From an uncultured Anaerolineae bacterium (GTDB lineage: Bacteria; Chloroflexota; Anaerolineae; Promineifilales; Promineifilaceae), in the NCBI GenBank assembly GCA_937943625.1, contig CALEAD010000018.1, positions 41,281-105,280 of the forward strand: DNA of 64,000 nt. Direction: 5' to 3'. Below, piece by piece: positions 61,492 to 64,000 of the stretch (its first letter is position 1; every line of letters starts with the position of its first letter). The notes under the pieces are model-generated. The model made no database searches. It was not told the origin of the DNA and was given only the letters and a program-made list of their open reading frames with translations. Both the position numbers and the translations under genes were made by a program.

Positions 61492-61570
61492 TGGCAAAAT
61501 TTATGCTGACCTCTGGCGCCGTAACGCGATTTGGCGAATTACGCTACGCCGGCAGTCGGCGAAAACGCCA
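61492..61570. repeat. family A palindromic repeat, copy 6 (inverted)
   Basis: GGCAAAATTTATGCTGACC to TCGGCGAAAACGCCACTGTC. Centre GCGATTTGGCGAATTACGC. Within the operon, between the TIG/CARDB gene and the ATPase gene. Confidence 0.7.
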
Positions 61571-61581
61571 CTGTCCAGTTT

Positions 61582-62280
61582 TTAGAAAACGGTGGCTGCT
61601 GCGTATTCTTCGTCGCTGACGATACGGCCGTCCAGCATGTGTACGGTATGCGTGGCGTAAGCGGTCATGCGCGGGTCGTGGGTAACAACGAGCACAGTAC
61701 GGCCGTTTTGGTGCAGCTCCGCCAGCAGTTGCATGATGCTGGCGCCGCTGGCTGTGTCCAGATTACCCGTCGGCTCGTCTGCCAGAATAAGCTGCGGGTC
61801 ATTCACCAGGGCGCGGGCAATGGCCACGCGCTGCTGCTGGCCGCCGGAAAGCTCGGCGGGCTTGTGATGGATGCGGTCAGCCAACCCCACGCGCGCCAAC
61901 AGCTCATAGGCGCGCACGGCGCGCTGGCGGCGCGGCACGCGCGCAAAGCGCATGGGAAAGGCCACGTTCTCCAGGGCGCTGAGTGTGGGAATCAGGTTAA
62001 ACGATTGAAAAATAAAGCCAATGGTGCGCTGGCGATAGTGCGCCAGTTCGTTCTCGTCCATGGCGCTGATGGATTGTCCATTCACCACAATCTGCCCATC
62101 AGTTGGCCGGTCTAACCCGCCCAGCAGGTAAAGCAGCGTGCTCTTGCCCGAACCAGATGGCCCCATGACGGCCTGGAAGGTATTAGCTTCCAGGCTCAGG
62201 TGCACGCCGTCCAGGGCGTGCACCTTTTGGCGGCCCATCTGGTAGGTCTTGCGCAGGTTGGTGATGGTAACGAAGGACAT
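61582..62280 (-). CDS. LolD/MacB-type ABC transporter ATP-binding protein
   Basis: A 232-residue ATPase: Walker [22 protein letters not shown] insertion, Q-loop [12 protein letters not shown], signature [16 protein letters not shown], Walker [13 protein letters not shown] and H-loop VVTHDPRM. It pairs with the permease at 57989, with the TIG/CARDB gene in between. Start ATG 62280. Confidence 0.94.
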   Translation of the reverse strand: MSFVTITNLRKTYQMGRQKVHALDGVHLSLEANTFQAVMGPSGSGKSTLLYLLGGLDRPTDGQIVVNGQSISAMDENELAHYRQRTIGFIFQSFNLIPTLSALENVAFPMRFARVPRRQRAVRAYELLARVGLADRIHHKPAELSGGQQQRVAIARALVNDPQLILADEPTGNLDTASGASIMQLLAELHQNGRTVLVVTHDPRMTAYATHTVHMLDGRIVSDEEYAAATVF

Positions 62281-62349
62281 GTCGTTGTTCGTAATCTGTC
62301 ATCCGTGGTCTGTCACCCGTAAACACTCCGTGCTTCACGGTTCACGGTA

Positions 62350-63129
62350 CTAAAAGAACGGCCGTATCACCGTCAGATCGCTAAATTGGGCGGCAATGAG
62401 GGCGGGCACGCCGCGCAGCAGAAAGAGCAGCAGGGTGACGAAGAGAACGGCCGTCCATGTTTTCACTTTGCTCAACTGATCGCCGGCGCGCACGCCCACG
62501 CCTAGCAGCCAGATGTGCCAGAAGAAATAAAGGTCAACGGCCGTCAGCAGGGCAGCGGCAAACACAAACCACACCCCTTCACCGGTTGGCGCAAAACCAG
62601 AAAGTCCCAGGTTAGTCAACTGCGTCCCGCTACTCCACATGGCCACAATGCGTACCACATCGCGGATGGCAAAGGGGAGCAGCGCCCAGGCCGTCACGTT
62701 GAGCACCTGGCGGCTGCTGGCACGCCCGCCCAGCAGGGTCAGCATCAGGTGTAGCAGCCAGCCCAGTACAATCCAGCCCAGGTAGACGCCCAGAACGGCC
62801 GTGACCCCCGGCAGCAAATAGGTAAAGACCGGGCCACTGGTGGCCGTCATCGCCTGCATAAACTGCGCCTGTTGCTCCGGCGTGTAATACTCCCAGCCGG
62901 GCGGGTATTGCATCTGGCCGCTGGCAGCGGCGCTGGCCTTTAGCCCGCCTTCTACCAGGGCATGTACCAGGGCGGTGGCGGCCAGAATCAGCAGCGGGGT
63001 TTGCGAAACGGCCGTGTCCAGCGTGGCCATTTGTGCAAAGGTACGGCGCGGGCGGAACAAGACTGGCAATATCCAGTCAAAGCGCCAGCGCGCAGTCGTT
63101 TGAAAAGGAGCAAGCGTTACATCATCCAT
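62350..63129 (-). CDS. YIP1-family integral membrane protein
   Basis: A 259-residue protein with five or so membrane helices: PLLILAATALVHALVEGG, FTYLLPGVTAVLGVYLGWIVLGWLLHLMLTLL, WALLPFAIRDVVRIV, FVFAAALLTAVDLYFFWHIWLLGVG and LFVTLLLFLLRGVPALI. FRPRRTFAQM near the N-terminus is the usual YIP1/Yip1-like domain opening. First gene of the leftward operon, and such proteins often accompany this ABC set in Chloroflexota. Start MDDVTLAPF at 63129. Confidence 0.85.
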   Translation of the reverse strand: MDDVTLAPFQTTARWRFDWILPVLFRPRRTFAQMATLDTAVSQTPLLILAATALVHALVEGGLKASAAASGQMQYPPGWEYYTPEQQAQFMQAMTATSGPVFTYLLPGVTAVLGVYLGWIVLGWLLHLMLTLLGGRASSRQVLNVTAWALLPFAIRDVVRIVAMWSSGTQLTNLGLSGFAPTGEGVWFVFAAALLTAVDLYFFWHIWLLGVGVRAGDQLSKVKTWTAVLFVTLLLFLLRGVPALIAAQFSDLTVIRPFF

Positions 63130-63261
63130 ACAATTGTGCCTGTTAGCGTAACTACTAAGCCTAGTTGGAACTAAATGACAGAGCGCACAGAGAAAACCAG
63201 ACAGCTTCACGTTCTTTGCGCCCTTTGCAGTTAGTAGTTACCCGTTCGCTAAACCTGTTTT

Positions 63262-63330
63262 GCCGTGGAACGTGAAGCGTAAAACGTGATTGGAAAGCGT
63301 TAGCAATTCACGTTTCACGTTTCACGCACT
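63262..63330. repeat. AACGTGA-family inverted repeat
   Basis: GAACGTGAAGCGTAAAACG at 63268-63286 faces TTCACGTTTCACGTTTCACG at 63307-63326. The gap 63130-63481 otherwise shows a partial family A-like block (CAGTCTGGCGCATCATTGCC, 63386-63405) and nothing else. Confidence 0.6.
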
Positions 63331-63481
63331 TGATTATGCTCCATTTGCCCAATTTGCACATGACGATTTGCCCATGATGGTTGCACAGTCTGGCGCATCA
63401 TTGCCAGAAACATGGGACGTCATACTGCCAGACTAGCTCGTCTAAGGGGGTTACGCAACTTCGTTGCCGAAACCCTAATCA

Positions 63482-63793
63482 TCAGGCACCCCTACCATCA
63501 AAAAATGTACATAGTAAACAATACCGTGTACATTGTGTCAGTGCTGAGTCGCTTTTGTCAAAATCTTTAAGGAGGTCTGTATAGTTTGTCCCATCATAGA
63601 ACTTGGCGATCAGGTAACCGGAGTCGAGCGAGACACCGTTGACCGTGTTGATGGGACCGTCCGAACAGACAGGCTCTGAGGCTTTGGAGAACTGCTCTCC
63701 CGGCCGAACAGGTTCCAACCAAACGACACAGCGATAGCCTGTCTCGTCGCCGGGGCCACGAACGATGCCGTTGACAGCCTCGGCCTGATCCAC
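63482..63793 (-). pseudogene. remnant of a secreted protein gene
   Basis: About 103 codons from a GTG at 63793, with sensible frame extending upstream to an in-frame TGA near 63860 but no signal peptide or normal start. The core SLDSGYLIAKFYDGTNYTDLLKDF recalls small secreted proteins with beta-gamma-crystallin or I36-like features; beyond it the text degrades (CTRYCLLCTFFDGRGA). Probably a gene that has lost its 5' end. Confidence 0.4.
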
Positions 63794-63938
63794 CGGTTCT
63801 GGCTCTGCGCTCCAGCCTTCGTCCCCGGTTGAATTGGTTCCAGCATTTCTTCAACCTCAGCCCCTCTGTGTCAATAATAGATGAGACAGCTAGAATAGAA
63901 ATTAACTATTCAAAGTAGGGCGGAAAGGGAACAGGTTC

Positions 63939-64000
63939 ATGGCCACGAAAACAGGCAAGAAACAAAGGCAAAATGGGGTTACGACGGTTGACACGGAGGT
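63939..64000 (+). CDS. start of a new gene, partial
   Basis: ATG 63939 preceded by AAAGGGA; visible product MATKTGKKQRQNGVTTVDTE, then the window ends. A basic, soluble N-terminus; no assignment possible. Confidence 0.45.
   Translation, partial: MATKTGKKQRQNGVTTVDTE

Overview
The window looks like a chromosomal segment of a Chloroflexota bacterium, probably Anaerolineae or Ardenticatenia-like. This is inferred from gene content and from no marker gene: a YIP1/ABC/CARDB operon, Rex, a single MreB, an FtsK with a long Pro-rich linker, menaquinone methylation, secreted beta-helix proteins and many lipoproteins. Coding is moderately GC-rich and dense. Two features mark the whole window. One is a very frequent 8-bp palindrome, ACGGCCGT, inside and between genes. 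The other is a set of intergenic palindromic repeat families that fill most gaps over 150 bp, several ending in the Shine-Dalgarno sequence of the next gene.

Layout. 1-9.5 kb: start of a second F-type ATPase (beta subunit, cut by the window edge), a BTAD/NB-ARC/TPR regulator split by a one-base frameshift, a secreted beta-helix protein, a small conserved protein and a five-PAS histidine kinase. 10-14.4 kb: tyrosine recombinase, OsmC-like protein, a candidate 6S RNA on the minus strand, rpiA and a triple-FKBP lipoprotein. 15-19.1 kb: SGNH hydrolase, DUF5989/SxtK-like peptide, SxtJ-like membrane protein and SxtI/NodU-like carbamoyltransferase, a probable O-carbamoylation module. 19.2-24 kb: MacA/MacB-type exporter with two permeases. 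24.4-31 kb: rex, then the F1 genes atpC-D-G-A with mreB downstream. 31.2-36 kb: plsX, fabF, a membrane NERD-like protein, a metallo-hydrolase and phoU.

36.4-43.3 kb: a branched-chain amino-acid (or amide) ABC operon livK-H-M-G-F with an ornithine-cyclodeaminase-like gene. 43.4-46.3 kb: a polyamine set of pyruvoyl arginine decarboxylase, agmatinase and a deoxyhypusine/homospermidine-synthase-like enzyme (arginine to agmatine to putrescine and onward). 46.5-52.1 kb: a lone receiver protein, an MBL hydrolase, two SRPBCC proteins, a homologue of aminoglycoside-resistance 16S rRNA methyltransferases, a glycosyltransferase remnant, pgeF and a shortened Rpn nuclease. 52.2-57.9 kb: ftsK, ubiE, a DsbA-like lipoprotein whose first catalytic cysteine codon is TGA (candidate selenocysteine), a P-loop kinase and an SDR. 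58-63.1 kb: minus-strand operon YIP1, ABC ATPase, TIG/CARDB secreted protein, FtsX-type permease. 63.2-64 kb: a decayed gene and the first codons of a new one.

The strongest items for follow-up are the TGA-at-catalytic-Cys thioredoxin-fold lipoprotein, the ACGGCCGT palindrome, the SD-bearing composite repeats, the sxtI/J/K-like module and the environmental Rmt homologue. No CRISPR array, rRNA or tRNA was found.
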